Counted from the stretch's first letter, positions 34,179-43,058 are shown. The stretch: DNA of 64,000 nucleotides from Nitrososphaerota archaeon (GCA_029785235.1 JAFMAA010000005.1:4090-68089), one strand, 5' to 3'. The notes: generated by a model from the letters alone, not told the origin. A program made the numbers and translations.

Positions 34179-34544
34179 TTGAAGCAGTTCGAGTTTGCCA
34201 AAGTGGTGGCAGACCTGGTTGAGAAGGGGGAGCCGTTCGCTGTGGCGACTGTCGTGAAGACCGTGGGGTCGTCCCTGGGTAAGCCGGGGTTCAAGACAGT
34301 CATCTCGCAGGAGGGGGACGTACTTTATGGGTCCCTGGGAGGCGCGTGCCCCGAGTCGGCCCTTGTAGCTACGGCGAAGCAGACTCTGGCGAGCGGCCGG
34401 CCGAAGACTGTTACCGTCTTCCTGGAAGACACAGAGAAGTCTGTAGGGAGCGCTTTCAAAGCCAAAGGGGACGATGAGATACATGTAGAGACGAACTGTG
34501 GAGGAGAGATGCAGGTGTACGTCGAGCCCTACCTCCCCAAGTAG
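34179..34544 (+). CDS. XdhC/CoxI N-terminal-domain protein
   Basis: 121 aa corresponding only to the first domain of XdhC-family chaperones, which bind and sulfurate the cofactor before insertion: FAVATVVKTVGSSLGKPGFKTVISQEGDVLYGSLGGACPESALV and ETNCGGEMQVYVEPY. The Rossmann half is absent and no second ORF supplies it here. The start is a leaderless TTG with TATA (AAAATAAATAG) at 34144-34154. Confidence 0.8.
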   Translation: MKQFEFAKVVADLVEKGEPFAVATVVKTVGSSLGKPGFKTVISQEGDVLYGSLGGACPESALVATAKQTLASGRPKTVTVFLEDTEKSVGSAFKAKGDDEIHVETNCGGEMQVYVEPYLPK

Positions 34545-34582
34545 CGAACCTGCTCATCTGCGACGATGACGGAAAAGCGCAG

Positions 34583-35020
34583 TTAGGCGGACTTGATAGG
34601 GGCGCCCTCTACCCAGCGATTCTTTCCCCTGACCTTTTCCCTCTTCCATATCGGCAACGTAGTCTTGATCCTGTCGATGGCGTACCTGCACGCTTCGAAG
34701 GCCTCCGCCCTGTGTTCAGAGGAGACTGCTACGACGACGCTGACCTCTCCCACTTTAAGGAGGCCCTCCCTGTGGACCATGCTCACCCGCCTCACGGGCC
34801 ACTTCTCCCTCACCTCGGCCTCTATCCGACGCAGCCCTTTCTCTGCCATCTTGGTGTAGGCCTGGTATTCCATCGCGTCCACGTCCCCCGCTTCGCTCCT
34901 CCTCCGGACGGTCCCGATGAAGACCACTGTACCCCCTGCGTCCTTGTCGGCTACCTCCGCCATTATCTTCTTGGGGTCGATGTCGTGCGCTGTTACCTCC
35001 CTCGTTCCAGAGCGAGCCAT
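34583..35020 (-). CDS. moaE: Molybdopterin synthase large subunit MoaE
   Basis: 145 aa from the ATG at 35020 just after the moaD stop; an overlapping ATG three codons earlier exists. Core motifs: GGTVVFIGTVRRRSEAGDVDAMEYQAY, VSMVHREGLLKVGEVSVVVAVSSEHRAEAFEACRYAIDRIKTTLPIWKRE. Transfers sulfur from MoaD thiocarboxylate to precursor Z. Operon with moaD and moaA. Confidence 0.95.
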   Translation of the reverse strand: MARSGTREVTAHDIDPKKIMAEVADKDAGGTVVFIGTVRRRSEAGDVDAMEYQAYTKMAEKGLRRIEAEVREKWPVRRVSMVHREGLLKVGEVSVVVAVSSEHRAEAFEACRYAIDRIKTTLPIWKREKVRGKNRWVEGAPIKSA

Positions 35021-35021
35021 C

Positions 35022-35270
35022 CTACCCACCAGCCACCGGGGGGAGCACCCCTACCTCGTCGCCGTCTGCCACGGGCGCCGATGCGTCTACGACCTCCTGG
35101 TTGATCGAGAGCCTGATCGTCGCCTTCATTGGACGGAGTCGGGGGTATTCCCTGAGCAGGCGGTCTAAGAGGTCCCCTGCCGTCGACTTGCCTTCGAGGT
35201 TCACCACCTCGCGCCTCTTGCCCACGGCGTCTCTCGCTCCGGCGAAGTAGAGCACGGTCACAGACCCCAC
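35022..35270 (-). CDS. moaD: Molybdopterin synthase small subunit MoaD
   Basis: 82 aa ubiquitin-fold sulfur carrier ending in the required Gly-Gly (VLPPVAGG). VTVLYFAGARDAVGKRREVVNLEGKSTAGDLLDRLL and NQEVVDASAPVADGDEVGVLPP are typical. Activation would need an E1-like MoeB not seen here. Confidence 0.94.
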   Translation of the reverse strand: MGSVTVLYFAGARDAVGKRREVVNLEGKSTAGDLLDRLLREYPRLRPMKATIRLSINQEVVDASAPVADGDEVGVLPPVAGG

Positions 35271-35276
35271 TTCCGC

Positions 35277-36293
35277 CTACCCTCCTATAGCGTTCATGTT
35301 CCTCGGCTTCTCCCAACCGTCCTTGATCCAGGGCATGTGCCCTACACCCTCCGGTTTCTTGCTCACGACCTCCTTCATGAACTCGGCCAGCTCGGCGTCC
35401 GACTTCCCCCCTCTGAGGAGGGGCTTGAGGTCGTAGTACTGCGTGTCGAAGAGGCAGGAGAGCATCTTCCCGTCAGAAGTGAGCCTGATTCTGTCGCAGT
35501 CGTCGCAGAAGGGGTCGCTCATGGGCGTAATCAGCCCGAGCTTCTCTCCGTCGTTGCCGAAGGACCAGAGCGAAGCGGTCTTCCCCTTCTCCCTCCCTAT
35601 CGGGCGGAGGTCGTAGGATCGCTTCAGGACCGAGATTATGTCCTTCCCCGGCATGATGGCCTCCGGGGACCAGATCCCCAGTCCGTCCAGGGGCATGAAC
35701 TCGATGAACCTTATCGACAGCCCCCTGGAGTGGGCGTAGTCCACCAAGTCCACTATCTCGTCGTCGTTGTACCCCTTGATCGCCACCGAGTTGACCTTGA
35801 CAGGGTCCAGCCCGACCCGGACGGCCTCGTCGATCCCCTCGAGTACTCGGGGGAGGGCATCCATTCCGGATATCTTGCTAAACCTGTCCCTCTTCAGGCT
35901 GTGGAGGCTGACGGTCACCCCCCTCAGGCCCGAGTCTTTGAGCAGGCGGGCCTTCTGCTTGAGGAACCAGCCGTTGGTCGTCATGTCCAAGGTCTCAATG
36001 GAGTCGAGCCTTGAGAGTCTGGTTATCAGGGCCTCCAAGTTCCTCCTCAGCAGCGGCTCCCCGCCGGTTATCCTAATCCCGTCAATCCCTAGCACGGACA
36101 GCACCCGGGCGGACCGTTCTATCTCTTCGAACGACAGCTGATCTGCTTCGGGGAGCCACTTCACTTTGTCTTTGTCCGGCATGCAGAAGAGGCAGGCGAA
36201 GTTGCACCTGTCGGTAACTGAAATCCTGAGCTTCTTCGCTATCCGCCCCTTGCCGTCGATGAGGCGGTCGGCCAGCGGCTCTACTAAGGCCAT
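35277..36293 (-). CDS. moaA: GTP 3',8-cyclase MoaA
   Basis: 338-aa radical SAM enzyme, first step of molybdopterin synthesis. The N-terminal cluster ligands are C30, C34 and C37 (TDRCNFACLFCMPD), then RITGGEPLLRRNLEALI. The second cluster is in PMSDPFCDDCDRIRLTSDGKMLSCLF. The C terminus ends in the conserved Gly-Gly pair (NAIGG). Leads the moaA-moaD-moaE operon on minus. Confidence 0.96.
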   Translation of the reverse strand: MALVEPLADRLIDGKGRIAKKLRISVTDRCNFACLFCMPDKDKVKWLPEADQLSFEEIERSARVLSVLGIDGIRITGGEPLLRRNLEALITRLSRLDSIETLDMTTNGWFLKQKARLLKDSGLRGVTVSLHSLKRDRFSKISGMDALPRVLEGIDEAVRVGLDPVKVNSVAIKGYNDDEIVDLVDYAHSRGLSIRFIEFMPLDGLGIWSPEAIMPGKDIISVLKRSYDLRPIGREKGKTASLWSFGNDGEKLGLITPMSDPFCDDCDRIRLTSDGKMLSCLFDTQYYDLKPLLRGGKSDAELAEFMKEVVSKKPEGVGHMPWIKDGWEKPRNMNAIGG

Positions 36294-36470
36294 CTAGGCG
36301 AATCCTACAATCGCTGCACAAAAACGTTGCTCAGCTGAGCCCGTACTTCCCTAGGAGAACGTGGCCCCAGGTGACTTCTGAGCCCCACGACCAGGATGGC
36401 ACATGCGAACCAGCGGCGCCCCTACAATATAGGCCCGAGGCGCGGCAGTCGCGTCTTGGTGAGACGAGTC

Positions 36471-37241
36471 TTACCTAATGCTGTAGTCCGGCCTGAGCCT
36501 CAGATAGACCATCCCATAGAAAAGGGAGATCAGCACTGCCGCCGTCGGGCCGTGAAAGCTTCTCACGAAGGACTCGAACCCGTAGGAATTGAGCCCAATC
36601 AGCCCGAACGGGCCGATCGGCGAAATCGTGCCCAGTAGATAGAGCCCCAGTATCCCTTGGAATATCACAACGACCGCCAGCACCCAATACAGCGCTTTCG
36701 CCTCTATGTACCTGGCACTGACCAACCACTGTCGCAGTGTGAGTCTCTTGGTGGCTATCCTAGCTACTTCGAGGACGACGATTGCGACCCCGGTCGATAT
36801 GAGGAGTGTCGCGAAGAGCGCGTGGAGGTTCAGAGCGAAGGGCAGTGTGCTCCCGGTGATGGACGAGAGGGACGAGAATATCTCAGGTGACGCCACCATA
36901 GTACCGGTGAGGTACGAACCACCTACCTCAAGCAGGAACGCTATCTTCAGAGCCATCTCGAGCCCCATCGTCTTTGTCACCGTCACGGGTTCGACCGAGG
37001 CGCGCCTCGGGACGAATAGTCTGACGATGAAATGAACCGCCATCAGGATGACCGCAATCAAGTATATGTCCGCCTCGAAGGAGAACGGGTACCTGTAGAC
37101 CGCGGTTTCGAAACTCGTCGCCGGAAGCACGAGCTCTTCGTAGAAGAAGCCGAGCGCGATTATGAAAAGGCCAGAAATCGTTAATCTTGTTTTTGTCCAG
37201 CGCATATGAACCGCAGTTTGAACGGCATTTGTGGAATTCAT
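36471..37241 (-). CDS. Membrane protein with three membrane-embedded histidines
   Basis: 256 aa with about six hydrophobic segments. H70 (ILMAVHFIV), H140 (LNLHALFATLL) and H230 (SFHGPTAAVL) lie in or at the helices, a pattern compatible with heme b ligation, but no cytochrome family was recognised with certainty. The promoter holds CCTAA-N4-TTAGG directly before the ATG, the same element as at the hydroxylase operon (42784). A role as electron acceptor or quinone link for that enzyme is inferred. Confidence 0.65.
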   Translation of the reverse strand: MNSTNAVQTAVHMRWTKTRLTISGLFIIALGFFYEELVLPATSFETAVYRYPFSFEADIYLIAVILMAVHFIVRLFVPRRASVEPVTVTKTMGLEMALKIAFLLEVGGSYLTGTMVASPEIFSSLSSITGSTLPFALNLHALFATLLISTGVAIVVLEVARIATKRLTLRQWLVSARYIEAKALYWVLAVVVIFQGILGLYLLGTISPIGPFGLIGLNSYGFESFVRSFHGPTAAVLISLFYGMVYLRLRPDYSIR

Positions 37242-37246
37242 TCCAG

Positions 37247-37260
37247 CCTAATACGTTAGG
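37247..37260. promoter_or_regulatory. CCTAA-N4-TTAGG operator, site 1
   Basis: CCTAATACGTTAGG sits five bases upstream of the membrane-protein ATG, with TATA (GATTTAATAG on minus, about 37269-37278) behind it. Same half-sites and placement as 42784-42797. Confidence 0.65.
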
Positions 37261-37437
37261 AGAGGCGGCTATTAAATCGTTTTGAGTCGTGGAGGTTTTG
37301 CAACCTCGCGTCGGCTGAAAGCCCCTGATCGTGGTTTAATCTGGCAGGCCTGAAGGTGAGCCCGCAAAAAGTGGGATGGCTATGCCAGATACGCAGATGA
37401 GAAACCGGCGTCTGTCTTTCGCCGAAGAAGCGGTGTC

Positions 37438-37869
37438 CTAGGAGATTGAAAGCGACTTCGCTTTCCCGTCATAGGTGACTTTGAAGTTGTTGAGGAACGA
37501 CCTTCCAAGAACGACGTCGTAGGGGAGCAGCAAGGATGGCTCCGCCTCCAGAGAAACCGTTGTCACGTTCTCGGCCGCCAGACCTCCAATCGAAACCCGT
37601 TTCAGGCTGATCATTATGCCACGCTCGATCCCTCTGAAAGACATCACATATGGTGTCTTCTGAGGGAAGATTTCCCTCCACTCCCTGGCCCTGTTGGCGA
37701 CGTCAGAGTATCCCAAGTAGATGGCGTCATGGGCGTACATGAGGGTGTATGTGGTGTTGAAGTCAAGTAGTGCCGTCAGTTCCCTCGCATGGTTGTTCGA
37801 ACCTTCTATCCGGCACACCACCAGCATTGGATCCTTGACAGGGAACGTCAGTTTCTTGCTGCCGAACAT
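37438..37869 (-). CDS. Retropepsin-like protein with degenerate active site (B)
   Basis: 143 aa in the layout of single-domain aspartic protease relatives. The position of Asp-Thr-Gly reads LLDFNTTYTLM (D36). A flap-like middle follows, and the C-terminal LPYDVVLGRSFLNNFKVTYDGKAKSLSI matches the hydrophobic-Gly and final strand pattern. The Asp is kept but Thr-Gly is replaced, so proteolysis is doubtful. The start touches the stop of the sister gene. Confidence 0.5.
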   Translation of the reverse strand: MFGSKKLTFPVKDPMLVVCRIEGSNNHARELTALLDFNTTYTLMYAHDAIYLGYSDVANRAREWREIFPQKTPYVMSFRGIERGIMISLKRVSIGGLAAENVTTVSLEAEPSLLLPYDVVLGRSFLNNFKVTYDGKAKSLSIS

Positions 37870-38235
37870 TTAGCTCGCCTTCGTAAGCCTGAGAAGCCTG
37901 TGCCCCCAGTCCAGGGTGACCGACGAGTGTTTCAAGAGGCTCTGACCGATCACTGCCTCAAATCCGATCTGTTGAGGAAGATCCACCGCTGCGAATTCCA
38001 CATGATCGAACGAGAGTCCTCCAATCTCCACGGTCCCGACCTCGAAGATGACTGTCTTGTTGAAGCCTCCTCCCGTGACCAGTGTCCTAGCGTTAGGCGG
38101 GTCAACGGTGAGCTGCTGGAACGCCACCTCTGGATGGCCGAAGATGTGTGCGTCCCCCTTAGGGATAATGCAATACTCGTAGACCGGGTCTATCAGCGCT
38201 TTGTACTCACGAACCTTAGAATTGGACCCTGTCAC
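37870..38235 (-). CDS. Retropepsin-like protein with degenerate active site (A)
   Basis: About 121 aa from a GTG. The active-site position reads ALIDPVYEYCIIPK (D16) instead of Asp-Thr-Gly; the later FEAVIGQSLLKHSSVTLDWGHRLLRL fits the conserved Gly and last strand. Upstream in-frame codons (TLTEIELGRFPAVFAR) look like the natural first strand but contain no start codon, so the true N terminus is uncertain. Paralogous to gene B and encoded directly before it. Confidence 0.5.
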   Translation of the reverse strand: MTGSNSKVREYKALIDPVYEYCIIPKGDAHIFGHPEVAFQQLTVDPPNARTLVTGGGFNKTVIFEVGTVEIGGLSFDHVEFAAVDLPQQIGFEAVIGQSLLKHSSVTLDWGHRLLRLTKAS

Positions 38236-38276
38236 TCTGGCGAAGACGGCAGGGAACCTTCCCAGCTCGATTTCTG

Positions 38277-38528
38277 TCAGAGTAGCAGTGGATAAGGAGT
38301 TTCACCTGTGTAATATATGCAGACTTCGCCGCGCCGCGCCAAACTGGACCTCAACCTGTATCGGTCGACATCTTGCGCAACCACCCTCCCTTTGGTCGGC
38401 TGAGCGTTGCCGTCACGACCAGTAACTTCGATTGCGACCCACCGGTTCTTGTACTTCACTGCAATCTGAGCGAGAGTGAGCTCCTCGGGCTCACTACTAC
38501 CCTGAGGGCTGGTTGTGCTCAACGTCAT
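38277..38528 (-). CDS. Small DUF5678-like protein upstream of the retropepsin-like pair
   Basis: 83 aa. LAQIAVKYKNRWVAIEVTGRDGNAQPTKGRVVAQDVDRYRL then EVCIYYTGE resembles the small proteins (YKGKWVA... pattern) that accompany retropepsin-like genes in other prokaryotes; this association is from memory and moderately certain. Ends 42 bp before the GTG of gene A, so the three form a cassette. TATA-like GTTTAAGG near 38580. Confidence 0.5.
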   Translation of the reverse strand: MTLSTTSPQGSSEPEELTLAQIAVKYKNRWVAIEVTGRDGNAQPTKGRVVAQDVDRYRLRSSLARRGEVCIYYTGETPYPLLL

Positions 38529-38647
38529 TCAGCTCGAAAGAGCAGGCCGCGCATCCCTCGCGACACTTGGCGGACAGCCCTTAAACGCGAGCCAGACGTC
38601 ATAGGGGCATCCTGTCCGACCACTGCCGCCAACGAGACTGCGCGCAC

Positions 38648-39661
38648 CTAACTCAACAGGGTCAGAGCTTTGCTCACTGCACCCTGCGCAAGGAACACCC
38701 TGAAGGAGTTCCCCGTGCCCGTCGTGAGCGGCTCGGCATCCGCGACCGCCTTGGCAGCTGCTTCTTGGATCGTGGTTGTGGTGAGGGTGTTCCCTACCAA
38801 GTACGACTCCGCGGCCGTCGCTCTGTGCGGGGCGACATCCACCCCTCCTAACACAAGACTCGCGTGAGAGATTGTGCTGCCGTTGAAGGTCAGTACCGCT
38901 GCTGCGCTTGCGAGTGCGAAGTCGAACGACTGTCTTGCGCGGACCTTGTACCAGGCGCTCATGGAGTTCGCTGGGGGCGGCGGGACATGGATTTCGGTTA
39001 TCATCTCGTTGTGCTGGAGCGAGTTCTCCTTCACTATCCCGCCGACGATTGCCTCTCCTGGGAGAAGCTGGCTAATCGGCATCGTGCTGCTTCCGCCCGG
39101 GCCCTGCACCGTGACCTCGGCGTCGAGGGCATAGTAAGCGACTGGCGTGTCGCCTGGGTTGACTGCGAAGGTGAGCCTGCCGCCGAAGATAGATTGATAG
39201 TATCTGTTGTCACCGAGGACGCCGTAGCATACGTTGCCTCCGTTTTGCCAGCATGGATAGTTGTTCCTGAGATACCAGCACCAAGTGTCCTGGATTACGT
39301 CGCCCGCCGCGGTTCCTTGATTGCGAATCTGAGGCGCAGCTACCGTGGCTGCCGCCTGGCTAAGTACCGCATAGTACTGGGCGATGTTTGGGTCTGATGC
39401 GATAGTCGCAATCGGTGTGGTTGCTCCGATTCTGAGGCCGTCTGAGGCGCTGTAATTCACGTAGTTGAGAGGGAGCCCAGAGATGTCGACCACGTATTGG
39501 GGGGTCTTCGAGACGACCCCGTTTTTCATCAGGTACAAGAGGTCTGTACCTCCTGACATTATCCTTGCCTGCTCGCCGTACTGCGTCAGGAGGGATACTG
39601 CTTCTTCAGGCGTGCTCGCCGTTAGAAGGCCGTATTTTGGTACTTCGTTGTTGCTACTCAT
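38648..39661 (-). CDS. Molybdenum hydroxylase FAD subunit (PaoB/CoxM-like)
   Basis: About 337 aa from the ATG at 39661, which has a GAGGGTGG site and follows the large-subunit stop by 11 nt. FAD-binding motifs: ARIMSGGTDLLYLMKNGV (first pyrophosphate loop), RIGATTPIATIASDP, and AAPQIRNQGTAAGDVIQDTWCWYLRNNYPCWQNGG. The extra Cys-bearing WCWYLRNNYPCWQNGGNVC insert recalls the additional 4Fe-4S site of the PaoB/HcrB branch. Passes electrons from the Fe-S subunit to an acceptor. Confidence 0.9.
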   Translation of the reverse strand: MSSNNEVPKYGLLTASTPEEAVSLLTQYGEQARIMSGGTDLLYLMKNGVVSKTPQYVVDISGLPLNYVNYSASDGLRIGATTPIATIASDPNIAQYYAVLSQAAATVAAPQIRNQGTAAGDVIQDTWCWYLRNNYPCWQNGGNVCYGVLGDNRYYQSIFGGRLTFAVNPGDTPVAYYALDAEVTVQGPGGSSTMPISQLLPGEAIVGGIVKENSLQHNEMITEIHVPPPPANSMSAWYKVRARQSFDFALASAAAVLTFNGSTISHASLVLGGVDVAPHRATAAESYLVGNTLTTTTIQEAAAKAVADAEPLTTGTGNSFRVFLAQGAVSKALTLLS

Positions 39662-39672
39662 CTTTCCACCCT

Positions 39673-42075
39673 CTATGATGTCCCATTGGCCTGCATCCAT
39701 TGAATTGCCGCGACGACGTCCTCAATGCGGACAGGGGTCTTGTGGAACCTATAGCCGCCCAAGGCGTTGCTGAGCGCGTTGATGTAAGAGACATCTGCTG
39801 CTATGATCGTATTCTCACCGATTCCTGTGGCCCCATATGGACCTGTCGGGTCAATGTTTTCGACGGGGATCACGTTCGGTGTGTCTGGGTTCTCCATTAT
39901 GGTAGGAATCTGATAGTCGTGGAAGTTCGGGTTCAGCCAACTCCCTGATGTTGGGTAACCTGGTGTTGGGGTGACATTCTGGCTGGGATCCACGAGGAGC
40001 TCCTCGTAGAAAGCCGAGCCGACGCCCATCACAGAGCCTCCCATCATCTGGTGTATCGCTCCCTTGTAGAAGATGGTTCTACCAAGCCCAAGGGCGAAGG
40101 TGTAACTGAGGACATGCACTTCTCCTGTCTCGACATCCACTTCCACCTGAGCCATTCTTGCTCCGGTTGAACGGATGGCCACATTAAAGGGTATGTTCCA
40201 CACGCCGTAGCCCTTCAGTGAGCTTGTGAGAAGGGCTGCTGCGTCGTTGAAGGAGATGCTGTTCGATGGATTTGTGGTGTCGTAGATAGTGTTGTTTCCA
40301 AAGGCTAGGTTGTTAGCGCTCGCTCCAATCTTGTTCGCTACTGTCGGGAACCACTGATTCTTCAGGTCCTCGACAGCGTAGAGGAGAGAGTGTGAGTTGT
40401 GGGTCGTTTGGCTCCCTGCAGTGACGCTGGAGTTCGTGGTGTACTGTGTGTCTGACTGAATGAACTTCACGTTGGCAAGGGAAGTAAGGCCGAGCGCCTC
40501 TGCGGCGAGTATTGGGAGCGTCGTGTTGCCTCCCGCCCCGTGGTCTGTCAATCCGGAGAAGACGGTGACGGTCCCGTCTGGGTCCACTTGCACCTGCGAT
40601 GTGGATGGAGGGAATGGAGCCCCCTTAGCAGCATTTTGGATGCATACTCCCACCCCGACTCTCTTGGTCCCGTTGACTGAGCTTGGAACGCCCCAACCCT
40701 TCCAAAGATTGGACCAGCCGAAGGCCTGCATTACTGTCTGAAGCGCCTGGGGTTGCGCGATTGTTGAGTATGGGAGCTTTGAGAATGGGTCTGCCGCACC
40801 AGGACCTTGCCTCATGTTCTTGAGCCTGAACTGGGCTGGGTCCATGTTGAGCTTGTGCGCCAACTCATCCATGGCCGACTCCAGAAGGAAGTGCCCCTGC
40901 TCTTCACCTACGCTTCTCATAGCTGAACCGTTGGAGTAGGCATCGGTGGTGACCGGGATGCTATAGAAGCGCATGTTAGGACAGACATAGGTGTTGTAAA
41001 AGTCACCGATGGCATCTGAGCCTTGGGCCCCGCCCCTGGCTCCCACGTTTGCGGTGCACACTGCATCGATGGCTACAAGCGTACCGTCGTTCATCGCCCC
41101 GAGCCTAAAGCTCGCACTGAATGGCCACCTGTTCGTTGTGGTACGAGCGTGTGTGAGCCTTGTGTGGACGAACTTCACCGGCGCGCCTATTTTCTGGGCG
41201 AGGACAGCAGCTAGGATGTACTCTTCTCCGGATACCTTGTTCCCGAGGCCGTTACCCAACGCCCCTCCGTCCTCATAGCCACCTAGCGAGGTGCTGACCT
41301 CCACGTCAGAGAGTGGGATGCCGAAGTAGTTCGCCAGCGTTACCTGGACGAGCCAGGCCCACTGCGTGGAGGCGCGGACGGTGAGTGTACCCCCTGACCA
41401 GTAAGCGACTGCTCCTCTAGGAAGAATCTCGTAGTGCTGTTGCACTGAGGTGCTGAATGTGTCCTCATAGACGACATCCGCACTGGCCAGCGCAGAATCG
41501 ACGTCACCAAGGTTCAGATTCAGCGTCCCTGACGTCACTGCGCCGTTTTCTCCCACGCCGCCACCAGGAACATTTCCCCCCGGCCATAGTTGAGGTGCCC
41601 CGGCCGCGAGTGCCTCTTCGGCTGTGAAAACGTATGGAAGTTGCTCGTACTCAACCTTGATGAGGTTCAGGGCGTCTACCACTTCATTGGCGGTTGGGGC
41701 GGCGACCGCGGCCACTGGCTGACCGGGGTATAACACCTCGCTGCTGACGAGTGGAGGATAGGCTCTTGAGCCTGAACCGAACATAGCGCCTACAGGAAGA
41801 TCTGACTCCACTAAAGCGAAGTATCCAGCAGCTTGGGCTGCGCTCACGTCAATGCTCGTCACTTTTGCGTGAGGATGTGGTGCGACGAGGAATCCCGCGT
41901 ACCACATGCTGCTCTGGCCTATGTCGCTCGGTAATATATCCGAGGTGTACTTTCTCTGGCCTGTGATCTTCGCATATATGTCCCGCCTGGTTACCGTCTG
42001 GTTCCCCACCAGATTGAATTTGGCGGTGGGACTCAGGTTGTTTAGTCCGCTGCTTTCCGTACTACTGCTGCTCAT
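39673..42075 (-). CDS. Molybdenum hydroxylase catalytic subunit (PaoC/aldehyde-xanthine type)
   Basis: 800 aa of the xanthine oxidase superfamily. The N-terminal domain has GQRKYTSDI; cofactor contacts include TQWAWLVQ, GGYEDGGALGN, GSAMRSVGEEQGHFLLESAMDELA, and the catalytic Glu near 754 in GATGIGEN. The CoxL loop AYRCSFR of form I CO dehydrogenase is absent, so an aldehyde, purine or aromatic substrate is more likely. No own signal peptide: it would ride out with the Tat-bearing small subunit. Overlaps the small-subunit stop by one base. Confidence 0.92.
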   Translation of the reverse strand: MSSSSTESSGLNNLSPTAKFNLVGNQTVTRRDIYAKITGQRKYTSDILPSDIGQSSMWYAGFLVAPHPHAKVTSIDVSAAQAAGYFALVESDLPVGAMFGSGSRAYPPLVSSEVLYPGQPVAAVAAPTANEVVDALNLIKVEYEQLPYVFTAEEALAAGAPQLWPGGNVPGGGVGENGAVTSGTLNLNLGDVDSALASADVVYEDTFSTSVQQHYEILPRGAVAYWSGGTLTVRASTQWAWLVQVTLANYFGIPLSDVEVSTSLGGYEDGGALGNGLGNKVSGEEYILAAVLAQKIGAPVKFVHTRLTHARTTTNRWPFSASFRLGAMNDGTLVAIDAVCTANVGARGGAQGSDAIGDFYNTYVCPNMRFYSIPVTTDAYSNGSAMRSVGEEQGHFLLESAMDELAHKLNMDPAQFRLKNMRQGPGAADPFSKLPYSTIAQPQALQTVMQAFGWSNLWKGWGVPSSVNGTKRVGVGVCIQNAAKGAPFPPSTSQVQVDPDGTVTVFSGLTDHGAGGNTTLPILAAEALGLTSLANVKFIQSDTQYTTNSSVTAGSQTTHNSHSLLYAVEDLKNQWFPTVANKIGASANNLAFGNNTIYDTTNPSNSISFNDAAALLTSSLKGYGVWNIPFNVAIRSTGARMAQVEVDVETGEVHVLSYTFALGLGRTIFYKGAIHQMMGGSVMGVGSAFYEELLVDPSQNVTPTPGYPTSGSWLNPNFHDYQIPTIMENPDTPNVIPVENIDPTGPYGATGIGENTIIAADVSYINALSNALGGYRFHKTPVRIEDVVAAIQWMQANGTS

Positions 42076-42782
42076 TACGCGCTACCTCCCTGAAGCTTCA
42101 GGGCCGCAGTTTGGATGCTGGCTATGATTCCAGCATAATTCCCACACCTGCAGATGTTCCCACTCATCGCAGTCTTGATATCGTCGAGAGACGGGTTCTG
42201 ATTGTTCAGGAGAAGCGCAGTTGCCGACATTATCTGCCCCGGCTGGCAGCCGCTGCACTGACCGCCGTCTTCCTCAACCCAGGCTTGCTGTAACGCGTTG
42301 AGGACCGTAGCCTCAGGCGAGGACATGGTGTATCCCTCGACGGTGATGATCTTGTGGCCAACTGCTCGGAAGGCTGGATATGTGCACGACATATGAGGAA
42401 CGTCGTCAATCAGCACGGTGCAGCCTCCGCACTCCATCCTGTTGCATGGCCTCTTCGTCCCAATGAGACCGAGGCTGTCACGTAGTATGTTGTTCAGCAT
42501 GTCTCTGGGCTCGACCCCGACCTGGACGTCTTTTCCGTTGATGTTCAACGTCACAATCTGAGAGGCAAATGGGTCAGCATTTGACGTCGATGGGACGTTC
42601 GCAGTCGGTGTTTCAATGACCGTGGTGGCGTTCCCAGAGCTCAGGGCAATCCCGCCCAAGCCCACTACCCCGGCAGATATCGCACTCGCCTTCAGAAATT
42701 TTCTCCTGTTCATCTTTGTGTCCAATGGATTGGACCCGGTTTCTTCGTTAGAGTTTCCCCTTGCAGAATCCTCTCCGGCCAT
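42075..42782 (-). CDS. Tat-exported 2Fe-2S subunit (PaoA/CoxS-like)
   Basis: 235 aa. A twin-arginine signal (NRRKFLKASAISAGVVGLGG, about 25-44) precedes a ferredoxin-type cluster (C113, C118, C121, C133) and a helical second cluster domain (C176, C179, C211, C213). The same subunit order as periplasmic PaoABC, whose small subunit also has the Tat signal. The ATG lies two bases from a palindromic operator, with TATA (CATTTATACG on minus) at about 42803-42813. First gene of the hydroxylase operon. Confidence 0.93.
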   Translation of the reverse strand: MAGEDSARGNSNEETGSNPLDTKMNRRKFLKASAISAGVVGLGGIALSSGNATTVIETPTANVPSTSNADPFASQIVTLNINGKDVQVGVEPRDMLNNILRDSLGLIGTKRPCNRMECGGCTVLIDDVPHMSCTYPAFRAVGHKIITVEGYTMSSPEATVLNALQQAWVEEDGGQCSGCQPGQIMSATALLLNNQNPSLDDIKTAMSGNICRCGNYAGIIASIQTAALKLQGGSA

Positions 42783-42783
42783 A

Positions 42784-42797
42784 CCTAACCGGTTAGG
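42784..42797. promoter_or_regulatory. CCTAA-N4-TTAGG operator, site 2
   Basis: CCTAACCGGTTAGG is a perfect 14-bp palindrome between TATA and the ATG of the Fe-S subunit gene, at the expected transcription start. The outer half-sites equal those at 37247-37260. Confidence 0.7.
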
Positions 42798-43058
42798 AGG
42801 AGGCGCGTATAAATGATTCTATTCGAAGTTGATTTGTCCAACAGAACAGATGATACGAGTGAAATCGTAGTGGAAACTCCGGGCCACTCGATGTTTGAGG
42901 CTTAGCGGAAGAGTGCATCATTCGAGTGCCGTGCCTCTTGAAGGCCTGAGCAGGATCCCTCGATTAGACGATTCTTTGGGCCAGGGTGCAACCTGTCTAC
43001 TTCCCCTGGTCACCCTTGCAACAACGCTCGAAGGACACGACAGGGTTAGTGGATTGGG

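Noticed and set aside
39673..42075. Form I CO dehydrogenase large subunit
   Set aside because: The AYRCSFR loop with its active-site Cys is absent; the place reads AMRSVGEEQG, and the Tat-exported small subunit fits PaoABC-type enzymes better.
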